Positions 8,664 through 16,751 of a stretch of DNA of 55,684 nt are shown one piece after another. Below the pieces are notes generated by a model. That model ran no database searches. It was not told the origin of the DNA and was given only the letters and a program-made list of their open reading frames with translations. Source of the DNA: Anaerolineae bacterium (GTDB taxonomy: Bacteria; Chloroflexota; Anaerolineae; Aggregatilineales; Phototrophicaceae); assembly GCA_026645945.1 (NCBI GenBank), contig JAPKMO010000013.1:1-55684 (forward strand), in the 5' to 3' direction. The position numbers and the translations under genes are program-made. Every line of letters starts with the position of its first letter. Positions within the stretch are counted from its first letter, which is position 1.

Positions 8664-10487
8664 TTAATCCTCGTCGAATACCGTTTGCCGGCGGGGCAGG
8701 CGGACGATCATGGTCGTTCCCTGCCCTTCCCGGCTTTCGACCGTGATAAAACCGCCGTGCAGCATCACGCAGTCATGAACCACTTTTAAGCCCAGCCCCG
8801 TCCCGCTGATGGCCTCGACATTGCTGCCGCGATAAAAAGCCTCGAACAGCCGCGTCTGATCTTTTTGGGGGATGCCGATTCCCCGGTCGCTGACGCGAAA
8901 AACCACGAAACTATCCTCAAAAGACAGGTCAAGGCGGACTTCGCTGCCAGGGCTGGAATATTTTATGGCGTTAACCAGCAGATTGTTCAGGATGTGCCGC
9001 AGCAGTTTGGCGTCCACCGGCATTTCGTAGATGCCGTCCTCCGCCGTAAAAATACAGTAATGGTCGCCGCCAATGGTGGATTTCACTTCTTCGATTAACA
9101 TCTGGCAGAACTGTTTAACGTCCAGGTGAAGCGGCTGGAACTCCAGGCGGTTGAGTTCGGCGCGAATGATGACCGAAATTTCATCCAGCATCACTTCCAG
9201 GTGGCGAACCTGAGTCAGAATGGACATCAGCCGCTCGTGGCGCTGCTGGTCGTTCATCCTGGCTGCGTAGCGGTCGAGCATTTCGGCAGACGTCTGGATC
9301 ACCGCCAGGGGCGTGCGGAACTCGTGCGAGATAGTGGACATAAACAGGTTTTTGACGCTGCTCAGTTCCTTCTCTTTGTCCAGTGCCACCCGCAGGCGTT
9401 CCTGTTCCAGGAGCGCCTGTTCGGCCTGCCGGCGCAGCGTTACGTCAATATGCAGCGCCACGAAATTAATCAGATGCCCATCGTCGTCAAAAACCGGGTT
9501 GACGTTCACTTCGTTCCAGAAGGGCGTGCCGTCCTTGCGGTAGTTGAGGATGATGCAGTTAAGCGGGCGCACGGCGTGGAAGGCGTTTTCAAACCGCTGC
9601 ACGGAAGCCGCGGCGGTGTCCGGCCCATGCAGGAATCGCCAGTTCTGGCCGATCACTTCCTCTGGGCGATAGCCGGTGATGCTGGTGAAACCGGCGTTGA
9701 CGAATACAATCGGGTTATCGGGCCTGCCGGGGTCGGTGATGATGACGCCCACGCTGAAACTGGCGATGGCCGCCGCGAACTGGTAGTTGGTTTTAACGGC
9801 CTCGTTGAGCGCCTGCTCGGTGCGCTTGCGCTCGGTGATGTCCCGCAGCGACAGCAGATAGGCCGGAAAACCATCCCATTCGGTCTGCTCCACCCGCATC
9901 TCGACAATCGCCACCTCGCCGGGGCGCTGCAAAACTTCCAGTTCGGTAGTATCCCCCGCGCTGACCGGGAAACCCAGCGGCGAGTCCAGCAGATCGCTGG
10001 CCGGGCGGTTAAACAGCCGCTCGGCAGCGGGGTTGATGAAACGAATGACACCTTCGCCGTCTACTACCAGGATGCCGTCGGAGTTGCGCGCGACCAGGTT
10101 ATGAAAACGCGCCTCGCTGGCTTCCAGTTGGTGGCGCACGGTTTCCAGGCGGTGGCGCAGCGCCACCAGCTGCAGCGACCGCAGCAGCTGGTCGCGGGTC
10201 AGGCCGTCGTTCGGCAGAGAATCCCACACGCCCTCTTTGGGTACGCCGTCGTCAGTGGATGTCAGCGCGATCACCGGCAGCCGCCGCAGGATGCCGGACA
10301 GATCGCCGGATTTCACCTGATCGCAGCTGGCGATCACGATGCCGTGCGCAGAAGCCAGTTCGTCCGGGTGGTTGACCGCCTGTACGGCGGCAAACGGCGT
10401 GCGCGCCAGCCATTCGCCAACACGTGCAGTTTGGTCAGCCGAAAGCCGAAATAGAAAAACGGGGTGCTGAATATTATCGTGTTCCAT
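8664..10487 (-). CDS. PAS/LOV-like sensor histidine kinase of the kai cluster
   Basis: 607 residues, no TM. Residues 1-110 look like a degenerate receiver-type domain without a conserved phosphoacceptor. PAS 1 spans about 125-220. PAS 2 (235-350) closely follows the LOV pattern: EEVIGQNWRFLHGPDT, LNYRKDGTPFWNEVNVNP and FVALHIDVT. The LOV adduct Cys (normally in NCRFLQ) is Trp at 283, and the usual Gln of the last strand is His at 346. HisKA has His388 in ISHEFRTPLAVI; HATPase_c has NNLLVNAIKYS, DRGIGIP and GTGLGL. It follows kaiC by 68 bases on the same strand, so it is a plausible clock-output or -input kinase (role of SasA/CikA), though it lacks an N-terminal KaiB-like domain. Confidence 0.9.
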   Translation of the reverse strand: MEHDNIQHPVFLFRLSADQTARVGEWLARTPFAAVQAVNHPDELASAHGIVIASCDQVKSGDLSGILRRLPVIALTSTDDGVPKEGVWDSLPNDGLTRDQLLRSLQLVALRHRLETVRHQLEASEARFHNLVARNSDGILVVDGEGVIRFINPAAERLFNRPASDLLDSPLGFPVSAGDTTELEVLQRPGEVAIVEMRVEQTEWDGFPAYLLSLRDITERKRTEQALNEAVKTNYQFAAAIASFSVGVIITDPGRPDNPIVFVNAGFTSITGYRPEEVIGQNWRFLHGPDTAAASVQRFENAFHAVRPLNCIILNYRKDGTPFWNEVNVNPVFDDDGHLINFVALHIDVTLRRQAEQALLEQERLRVALDKEKELSSVKNLFMSTISHEFRTPLAVIQTSAEMLDRYAARMNDQQRHERLMSILTQVRHLEVMLDEISVIIRAELNRLEFQPLHLDVKQFCQMLIEEVKSTIGGDHYCIFTAEDGIYEMPVDAKLLRHILNNLLVNAIKYSSPGSEVRLDLSFEDSFVVFRVSDRGIGIPQKDQTRLFEAFYRGSNVEAISGTGLGLKVVHDCVMLHGGFITVESREGQGTTMIVRLPRRQTVFDED

Positions 10488-10555
10488 GATGCTGTTGTGG
10501 CTGCTTCTTGTTCAAACGCGCGGCGAACGGCTTCCGTCTTACTCCATTCGCTCAA

Positions 10556-12070
10556 TCATAGCGACAGCGGTGTATCATCCTGGAAAAGATCCTGCATTCG
10601 ATCCAGCTCATTCGGCGCAACATACATGAAGTTGCCCGACAGAATGCCGGAGATATTCCGAAACGGGTTGCCGATGTGCATTCCTCTTTCATCAATCGTA
10701 AACTTGCGGATATTTTTGTCGTGCATTGAGCCGCGCATTTTCAGGACGGCCAGCCCCCGGTGCATCTCGCCGAAAATTTCGACGTAGCGCAGCAGAATGA
10801 TCGAATCGGTGATGGTCGAAATATGTCCTTCAGTGATCGAAGTGCCGCCCAGCAGGCTGGGCGTGGTCGAGGTGTACAGCCCGGCGATCTCCCGGAGTTT
10901 GATGAATGAGGTCAGGCCGATTACAAACTCACGGAAGCCGCGAATAGTGGACACCCGCTCCATCGCCGACAGGCTGTCAATCGCCACCCGGTTCGGTCGG
11001 AACTCGTCAATCGTCTCGCGCATTCTAATCAGATGATCTTCCAACCCGGCGGTTTCAGGGTAGACGCACACCACCCGCAGCAAGCCCTCGCGTTCCATCT
11101 GTTCAAAATCCACGCCCCAGCCGATGGCATTGCGGAAAAGCTGGTCGCGGCTTTCCTCGAAGGCGAACAGCAGACAGCGTTCGTTATTGGTCGTGCCGCC
11201 GGCCAGGAAGCTGGTCGCCATCAGCGTTTTGCCGGTGCCGGTCGCGCCGGAAACCAGCACGATAGAATCGCGGAAGAAACCGCCGCCGCACATCAGGTCC
11301 AGTTCGCTGTTGCCAGACGTAATGCGCGTATTAGAGGATTTCTGTTTAAGTTCAATCGCCGACAGGGGGATCACCACAATACCCTGACCGGGGACGATGG
11401 TAAACGGATACTCGCCTTTGGCATGGCTGGTGCCACGAAACTTGAGGATTTCGATGGTGCGGCGGCGTTTTTCGTCTTCCAGCACGTTTCGTAAAATCAC
11501 CACGTTGTCGGCCACAAATTCCTCGACGTTGTAACGGGCGATCTCGCCGTATTCGTCAGCGCGTTCCGAAGTCATCACCGCCGTAACGTCCATTTCTTTA
11601 ATGGCCGACGCGATCCGAAACAGTTCGCCCCGCACGGTGGCGCTGTTATCCAGCCGCGTCAGCAGCGCGCCCAGCGAGTCCATGGCGATGCGCTGCGCAC
11701 CGATTATCTGAACGGCATTCTGGACGCGCGCCAGCAGCGCCCCCAGGTCATAATCGCCCATCATCACCGTTTCGTCGTCCGTCTGGTGCGAGGCGTCCAC
11801 AAACAGCCAGCGTCCTTCATCTTCCCACTGGCGAATGTCCCAGCCTAAACCGGCCATATTCAGGCGAATGTCTTCCGGCGATTCTTCAAAGGTCACAAAT
11901 ACGCCGTTTTCGCCCGCCTGCCGGATGCCTTCGGCCAGAAACTGGCAGGCAAAAACGGTCTTGGCACTGCCGGACGAACCAGAAACCAGCGTGATGCGGC
12001 TGCGGGGCAGACCACCATTGGTGATATGATCCAACCCGCTAATGCCAGTGGGCAGTTTATTAATCGTCAT
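10556..12070 (-). CDS. kaiC: Circadian clock ATPase/kinase KaiC
   Basis: 504 residues with two RecA-like KaiC domains. CI: P-loop GSSGSAKT (about 31-38) and catalytic pair in TFEESPEDI. CII: P-loop GATGTGKT (about 275-282), FAFEESRDQL, and the phosphorylation loop TEGHISTITDS, where Ser418 and Thr419 match the S431/T432 pair of Synechococcus KaiC and Thr413 matches T426. The family KMRGSMHDKNIR follows. The C-terminal tail after the A-loop region (ISGILSGN) is slightly short (usual total about 519). The ATG at 12070 shares one base with the kaiB stop (TGATG), showing coupling. Expected activities are ATP hydrolysis, autokinase and phosphotransfer. No classical kaiA is in the window. Confidence 0.96.
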   Translation of the reverse strand: MTINKLPTGISGLDHITNGGLPRSRITLVSGSSGSAKTVFACQFLAEGIRQAGENGVFVTFEESPEDIRLNMAGLGWDIRQWEDEGRWLFVDASHQTDDETVMMGDYDLGALLARVQNAVQIIGAQRIAMDSLGALLTRLDNSATVRGELFRIASAIKEMDVTAVMTSERADEYGEIARYNVEEFVADNVVILRNVLEDEKRRRTIEILKFRGTSHAKGEYPFTIVPGQGIVVIPLSAIELKQKSSNTRITSGNSELDLMCGGGFFRDSIVLVSGATGTGKTLMATSFLAGGTTNNERCLLFAFEESRDQLFRNAIGWGVDFEQMEREGLLRVVCVYPETAGLEDHLIRMRETIDEFRPNRVAIDSLSAMERVSTIRGFREFVIGLTSFIKLREIAGLYTSTTPSLLGGTSITEGHISTITDSIILLRYVEIFGEMHRGLAVLKMRGSMHDKNIRKFTIDERGMHIGNPFRNISGILSGNFMYVAPNELDRMQDLFQDDTPLSL

Positions 12071-12363
12071 CAAACAATTTCTCCAGCGGAATCAGTATCC
12101 AGGCCTAAAGCACTCAGGACTTTTTGTGTATCGGATAAATCGCCGATAATACGGCGGCGGGGCAGCGGCAGTTCACGGATTAAAGTGGGGGTCGCCAGCA
12201 CTTTGTCCATTTCGGCCAGGTGGGGTTTTTCCAGCACGTCAATAATTAGCAGCTCATAACGTTCTTTCAGGTTTTCGTCGCACAACCGCTGCAAGGTAAA
12301 AATCGCGCGTTCGGTGCGCAGCGTCCGCCCGGTGATATAAAGTTTTAAGATATAATTATCCAT
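12070..12363 (-). CDS. kaiB: Clock protein KaiB
   Basis: 97 residues with the KaiB thioredoxin-like pattern: YILKLYITGRTLRTERAI, YELLIIDVLEKPHLAE, and the hallmark ATPTLIRELPLPRRRIIGDL. In known clocks KaiB switches fold, binds the KaiC CI ring and sequesters KaiA. Length matches short KaiB proteins. It lies 30 bases after the PAS/KaiA-like gene and overlaps kaiC, so all three are probably one message. Confidence 0.96.
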   Translation of the reverse strand: MDNYILKLYITGRTLRTERAIFTLQRLCDENLKERYELLIIDVLEKPHLAEMDKVLATPTLIRELPLPRRRIIGDLSDTQKVLSALGLDTDSAGEIV

Positions 12364-12393
12364 TTTTAGGTTTCCATCAGATTAAAGCTGTCG

Positions 12394-13554
12394 TCATGAT
12401 ACTGGATTCCGAATCACCGGCGGCAGATAGTTTCGATAAAAAGCCAGGATATAACCCATTAATTCCAAAACCAGGACACGACCTTCTTCAATATACACAT
12501 TTGATTTTTTAACATTGTTCTCGTTAATCCGGCTCTTAAGTGCGTCCAGGTAAATTTCCATCACGTCGCGCGGGCCAACCTTGAGCAGACCGAGATATTC
12601 GGCCAATGCTTGTATCTCGCCCGAAACCGATTGGCGGATGTCAAAGGTGCGCTTCTGGATGGCCAGATCAAGCAGCCTGGCGCACTGGGCCGACAGTTCG
12701 GCGAAACGTTCCGGCATTCGCTCGCGCAAAGTGGGTAAAACCGCCATTTCTTCACCGCGACCCAGAGGCTCTAACCGAGTCAGGGTTTCGAGAGCCGACA
12801 GCTCTAACCGCCGTTGCTGGGCGAGGTCGGCGACCATTTCCTGTTCGACTTCCTGCCGAATAGTCAACTTCTGTTCGGTGATGTCAACATGCACCACCAC
12901 TAGCCCCGGCCATCCGTCGCTGGCGAAAGACGTTGCCCGCATCAAAAACCAGCGCTGCCCGCCGGGATGGTGGCAAGGGTATTCTAACTCAAAAACTGAC
13001 TCTTGGCCGCTTAAAACCGTCTGCAAACCCAGTAATGCTCTGGCCGCCCATTCGTCGCCCAGTCGTGCCGCCCGGCGGCAGACTTCAAAATAGTTGCTGC
13101 CGACCCCAACGTTTTTGAGGTCACAAACGCCGTTTTCGATGGCGAAGGTTTCCCAGGCCTGGTTCACCGCCACGATCTCCCCGGTTTGATTGATGACGGC
13201 GATATGCGATGACAGCGCATTAAAGATGGCTTCGTTAAAACGTTTCGCCTGATTCAATTGCTGGGTGATGCGCCGCTGTTCGGTCACGTCCCGCAGCACC
13301 GCCAGCAGAGAGAGGCGCCCGTCCCATTCGGTCTGCTCCACCCGCATTTCGACCAGCGCCACCTGGCCGTTCGCTCTGACCAGCTCGATCTCGCTGTATC
13401 CCCCAGCCACCACCGGGTAGCCGAGTTCGTGGCCGATCAGTTGTTCGGCAGGGCGGTTAAACAGGACTTCAGCTGCCGTGTTAACCTGGAGGATAATCCC
13501 GTCCTGGCTTAAAATCACAATTCCTTCCCCATTGGCTTCGGTACTGTCTCCCAT
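12394..13554 (-). CDS. PAS-PAS protein with KaiA/RsbU-like C-terminus
   Basis: 386 residues. PAS 1 (about 8-95) is paralogous to PAS 1 of the kai-cluster kinase (shared VEMRVEQTEWDG). PAS 2 spans about 105-228 and ends VVHVDITEQK. There is no kinase domain. Residues about 278-378 form an all-helical domain whose pattern (VMEIYLDALKSRI ... EEGRVLVLELMGYILAFYRN then YLPP) resembles the RsbU N-terminal and KaiA C-terminal domains, which share one fold. That domain in KaiA binds the KaiC tail; here the function is inferred. The start at 13554 is chosen because AGGGAG (13562-13567) precedes it; a GTG at 13626 would add 24 unlikely residues. First gene of the kai operon. Confidence 0.8.
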   Translation of the reverse strand: MGDSTEANGEGIVILSQDGIILQVNTAAEVLFNRPAEQLIGHELGYPVVAGGYSEIELVRANGQVALVEMRVEQTEWDGRLSLLAVLRDVTEQRRITQQLNQAKRFNEAIFNALSSHIAVINQTGEIVAVNQAWETFAIENGVCDLKNVGVGSNYFEVCRRAARLGDEWAARALLGLQTVLSGQESVFELEYPCHHPGGQRWFLMRATSFASDGWPGLVVVHVDITEQKLTIRQEVEQEMVADLAQQRRLELSALETLTRLEPLGRGEEMAVLPTLRERMPERFAELSAQCARLLDLAIQKRTFDIRQSVSGEIQALAEYLGLLKVGPRDVMEIYLDALKSRINENNVKKSNVYIEEGRVLVLELMGYILAFYRNYLPPVIRNPVS

Positions 13555-13725
13555 CCGATCGCTCCCTACGATTGCGATAGCTAAAGCTGCCTCACATTTA
13601 CCCATCAATGGCGACCAAAAGTTCACCCATTGTATACTTATTTTGCCACCAACTAGTCATTTTTGTGATATAGATTTTGTTTATTCCTACTGCCGTCCAA
13701 AGAAACGCTGCCAGCCGGGACGCGC

Positions 13726-13954
13726 CAGGGCTTACGCATGAAACTGTAATTTCGCGTCACGTTAACCCCTATCCCCCCGGCCCCCTTTCTCCGTATACAG
13801 AGAAAGAGGGAGTAAGAGCTGCATTAAGCCCCCTCTCCGAATTCGGCGAGCCGAATGGGGACGCATGTCCCCTGAGCGCGAAGGGGGTTTGGGGGAGGGG
13901 TTAGAAGGTGAAAGCCCGCTTATCGAGACGAAGTATCTTCATGCGTAACCCCTG
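13726..13954. mobile_element. MITE with 17-bp terminal inverted repeats
   Basis: A 229-bp non-coding element. The ends CAGGGCTTACGCATGAA (13726-13742) and TTCATGCGTAACCCCTG (13938-13954) are inverted repeats with one mismatch. They are flanked by a nearly perfect 10-bp direct repeat (CGGGACGCGC at 13716-13725, AGGGACGCGC at 13955-13964), as expected for target-site duplication on insertion. The interior has purine/pyrimidine-biased hairpins and no ORF. A 9-10-bp duplication suits several DDE transposase families; no donor IS is in the window. Confidence 0.75.
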
Positions 13955-13973
13955 AGGGACGCGCAGAAAATGC

Positions 13974-14002
13974 TTGACACCCGGCACACTTTGTGCTACA
14001 GT
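13974..14002 (+). promoter_or_regulatory. Sigma-70 promoter of the ArsR-type regulator
   Basis: TTGACA (13974-13979), a 17-base spacer and TACAGT (13997-14002). It lies about 50 bases before the ATG at 14051 and just outside the right end and target duplication of the MITE. Confidence 0.7.
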
Positions 14003-14050
14003 ATATGCAGTTTAACCGCTTAAGTGGGTAATTGGAATAGAGGTAAAGGC

Positions 14051-15151
14051 ATGGCCGACCGGGATTTCATTCTCGCTCCACCGACATCCACTATTACAGT
14101 AAGCGTCGCGCTGGAGCCGGTCTACAATGCGCTCAACAGTTTGATGCTGGTCGCCTCGCCCGAATCGCGCTCCGGCTTTGGCGAGTGGGTGCTGCAAACG
14201 GCAGCGGCGCTGCCGCCCGACCTGGCGCGCCGTCACTGGCTGGTGTTCGAGGCGTTTTTCGCCGCCATCGAACCGGACCAGAACTGGCCGTCGTTTGCCG
14301 ATTACGTGGATGATCTGGCGATGCAGGAGGCCGTCGTTTTGCGCGACCGCGCCGTGAGCTGGATATGGAAAAAAGAGCTGGAGGGCATTAACGTCCCGGA
14401 CATAGAAACCATCCTGCGCGATAAATCGGCCTTCCTGGGTGTCATCGAAGCTATTTACGCCCGAAAAAACACCGAAAAAGACCCCATGTATGATTTCGAG
14501 GCCAACAAGCAGCGGTACGCAGAAGCCCACGACCTGCTCCAAGACCCACCCGCGCTCAAGACGCTTATCATCAACCACCTGCGGACGATGTGGAACGACT
14601 GGTTCGCGCGGGAATGGGCGCACGTGCTGCCCATGCTTCAGGAGTCGGTAGACGCCTTCCGGCAGTTGGATTACAGCCGAATGACGGCCCTGGAAGCGGT
14701 GCGAACCGTGACCGGGCGCGATTTCACCGGCATCTGGGAGGAATGGGGCAACCACCTGATTTTTGTGCCGTCGGCGCACATCGGGCCTTACGTCACCCGG
14801 TTTGATAAGGATGGCGTCGTGCGGCTGATCTTCGGCGCGCGGCTGCCGGAAGGCGCGCGGGTTACGTCCCCTGCCCTCAGCCGCTCCGAACTGCTGGTGC
14901 GCCTGAGCGCCCTGGCCGATGACACCCGCCTGCAAATCCTGGAACTGCTGACCCAGCACGACGAACTGTGCGCCCAGGATGTGATCGAAATGTTGAATCT
15001 CAGCCAGTCGGCGGCGTCCCGGCATCTGCGGCAGCTTACCGCCACCGGCTACCTGATCGAACGGCGGCGCGAAGTCGCCAAGTGTTACAGCCTGAATCCG
15101 CGGCGGGTGGACGATACGTTACAGGCGCTCAAACGCTTCTTACGCAAATAA
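14051..15151 (+). CDS. ArsR-family transcriptional regulator with large N-terminal domain
   Basis: 366 residues. Residues about 1-270 form an unrecognised mainly helical domain with many aromatics (for example TGIWEEWGNHLIFVPSAHIG); proteins of this plan are listed with DUF5937-like N-termini. The C-terminus (about 283-366) is a winged helix of the ArsR type: LSALADDTRLQILELL, then LNLSQSAASRHLRQLTATG as recognition helix. No ArsR metal-binding CxC is present. The ATG at 14051 has AGAGGT upstream; an in-frame GTG at 14024 is less likely. It has its own promoter. Effector and target are unknown; self-regulation is common in the family. Confidence 0.8.
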   Translation: MADRDFILAPPTSTITVSVALEPVYNALNSLMLVASPESRSGFGEWVLQTAAALPPDLARRHWLVFEAFFAAIEPDQNWPSFADYVDDLAMQEAVVLRDRAVSWIWKKELEGINVPDIETILRDKSAFLGVIEAIYARKNTEKDPMYDFEANKQRYAEAHDLLQDPPALKTLIINHLRTMWNDWFAREWAHVLPMLQESVDAFRQLDYSRMTALEAVRTVTGRDFTGIWEEWGNHLIFVPSAHIGPYVTRFDKDGVVRLIFGARLPEGARVTSPALSRSELLVRLSALADDTRLQILELLTQHDELCAQDVIEMLNLSQSAASRHLRQLTATGYLIERRREVAKCYSLNPRRVDDTLQALKRFLRK

Positions 15152-15267
15152 GCACGCGCTCACCGCAGCCCGTTTTTACACCGGCCAGACGCTTCTCGCG
15201 CCTGGGTCGTCTTAAAGTTTGCTGATCGCCGGGCTAACCAGCCAAGTTATTGATGAGGAGCGTCCTC

Positions 15268-15534
15268 ATGTTTAACAATCACGAGTACCTGAACCGCATT
15301 TATCACAACCACCGTCACCAGGAACTCATACGCCGGGCGGAACGAAAACACCTGCTCCGCCAACTGTCCAGCGGTCGCCCGGCGGCCATCCGGTTCCACA
15401 AACCGATTCTGGCCCTGCTGGGGCATTGGATGGTGCTGTCGGGAACCTATCTCCAGCGGAAATCCGGGGCGCTGGCCGAGTCCTCAAAATCGGCCAGGCC
15501 GGTTAAACCGGCTTCGTCGGCCTGGGGCGCATAA
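15268..15534 (+). CDS. Small basic hypothetical protein
   Basis: 88 residues starting at the ATG at 15268, preceded by GAGGAG at seven bases; a TTG at 15250 is in frame but overlaps that site. The N-terminal 45 residues are rich in His and Arg (YHNHRHQELIRRAERKHLL), followed by one hydrophobic stretch (PILALLGHWMVLSGTYLQ) that may be amphipathic or a weak TM, then a Ser/Ala tail. No known family recognised. Followed by a GC-rich hairpin. Confidence 0.6.
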   Translation: MFNNHEYLNRIYHNHRHQELIRRAERKHLLRQLSSGRPAAIRFHKPILALLGHWMVLSGTYLQRKSGALAESSKSARPVKPASSAWGA

Positions 15535-15547
15535 AACTGATGCGATC

Positions 15548-15581
15548 GGGCGGGGACGGGCCTTAAAATCTGTCCCCGCCC
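15548..15581 (+). terminator. GC-rich hairpin, probable terminator
   Basis: GGGCGGGGAC and GTCCCCGCCC pair perfectly over 10 bp around a 14-base loop. There is no T-run, so termination is possible rather than certain. It lies 13 bases after the stop at 15534. Confidence 0.5.
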
Positions 15582-15659
15582 TGTCCGGCCTTCCCTGATC
15601 GCCGAAAATCCGCTATGGTAGGGCTGTTTTACCGGCTGCCGCGTCAGGAAGGCTGAAAC

Positions 15660-16739
15660 TTGAAGCAACCCCGCCGCGCCCGTTTATGGGCGATTCCCAT
15701 CACCACGACCCTTCTGATTTTGTTTTTTGTTAGCGCCCTCGACCCGACCTTTCCACCGCCGGAACGCGCCGGCTGGCCGACCGATGACTGGCGCGAGGCC
15801 GCGCCCGAAATGGTGGGACTCGACAGCGGGCGGCTGCAAACGATGGAGCGGCACATCGAAACCAATCTGCCGCACATCTACAGCGTTTTGGTCGTGCGGT
15901 ACGGGTATCTGGCCTACGAACATTACTACCAGGGATTCCACGCCGACTTCCCTTTTGAAGTCGCCTCTATCACCAAAAGTATCACCTCGGCGCTGGTCGG
16001 CATCGCGCTTGATGAAGGCTATTTGCAGAGTCTCGATCAACGGGTGATAGACTTTTTCCCCGATCTGGCCGCGCCGGAACTGGACTCGCAGACCGGCGAA
16101 CTGACCCTGCGCCACCTGCTGACGATGACTTCCGGTTACAGCTGGTCGGAGGACGGCCCCTGGCGCTGGCCGCGTTCGGGAAGCTGGTTTGCCTTCGCGC
16201 TTAAAATGACCATCGCGGACAGCCCCGGCGCGCGTTTTGCCTATAACACGCCCGCCGCGCACCTGCTTTCCGGGGTGCTGGCCCGCGCCACCGGTCAGAG
16301 CGCCGCCGACTTCGCCCAGGCGTTTTTGTTCGAGCCGCTGAGTATCGCCAGGCCGGACTGGCTGGCCGACCCGGAAGGATATACGACCGGGGCGCATGGT
16401 TTATCCCTCCGCGCGCGCGACCTGGCGAAGTTCGGGTATCTGTATCTGAATCGCGGCCAGTGGGACGGGCGGCAGGTCGTCCCGGCGGCATGGGTGGACG
16501 AGTCCACACGCCGGCACGTCAGCGGCGGGTTTCCGCAAGGGGAAGATTATGGCTATCTGTGGTGGATAACCGCCGAGGCAGGGCATCCGGCTTACTTCGC
16601 CGCCGGTTACGGCGGGCAGTTTGTCGAAGTCATCCCGGCGCTGGATATGGTGGTGGTCATCACGTCCGCAACGGACGATCTTCACGTCGAAAACCGCCGG
16701 TTGGTGGCCGATTTTATCGTGCCGGCGGCCCGGCCATAA
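15660..16739 (+). CDS. Serine hydrolase, class C beta-lactamase fold
   Basis: 359 residues. A TTG start at 15660 with AGGAAGG upstream gives MKQPRRARLW followed by one hydrophobic helix (about 11-27), a signal or anchor sequence, so the enzyme acts outside the cytosol. The S-x-x-K motif is ASITKSITS with Ser103 and Lys106. FAYNTPAAHLLSG supplies the Y-x-N motif, and the C-terminal YFAAGYGGQFVEVIP replaces the KTG/HxG triad. This pattern belongs to penicillin-binding/EstB/6-aminohexanoate hydrolase-like enzymes; the substrate cannot be assigned. Confidence 0.88.
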   Translation: MKQPRRARLWAIPITTTLLILFFVSALDPTFPPPERAGWPTDDWREAAPEMVGLDSGRLQTMERHIETNLPHIYSVLVVRYGYLAYEHYYQGFHADFPFEVASITKSITSALVGIALDEGYLQSLDQRVIDFFPDLAAPELDSQTGELTLRHLLTMTSGYSWSEDGPWRWPRSGSWFAFALKMTIADSPGARFAYNTPAAHLLSGVLARATGQSAADFAQAFLFEPLSIARPDWLADPEGYTTGAHGLSLRARDLAKFGYLYLNRGQWDGRQVVPAAWVDESTRRHVSGGFPQGEDYGYLWWITAEAGHPAYFAAGYGGQFVEVIPALDMVVVITSATDDLHVENRRLVADFIVPAARP

Positions 16740-16751
16740 AGCCGTATTCGT

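Larger units (their letters stand above)
13555..14050. other. Gene-free region between kai operon and ArsR gene
   Basis: No credible ORF. It holds the upstream region of the kai operon (minus strand), one MITE-like insertion (13726-13954) with several GC-rich internal hairpins, and a clear sigma-70 promoter for the rightward gene at 13974-14002. Confidence 0.7.

Noticed and set aside
9126..10454. A 442-codon open frame on the plus strand
   Set aside because: Antisense shadow of the PAS/LOV-like kinase; no family motif.
10334..10555. A 73-codon frame starting TTG right after the kaiC stop
   Set aside because: It overlaps the start of the kinase gene in another frame and has no recognisable domain; a frameshifted N-terminal extension of the kinase cannot be excluded but is not supported.
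14012..15025. A 337-codon open frame on the minus strand
   Set aside because: Antisense shadow of the ArsR-type gene, which has promoter, ribosome-binding site and HTH.
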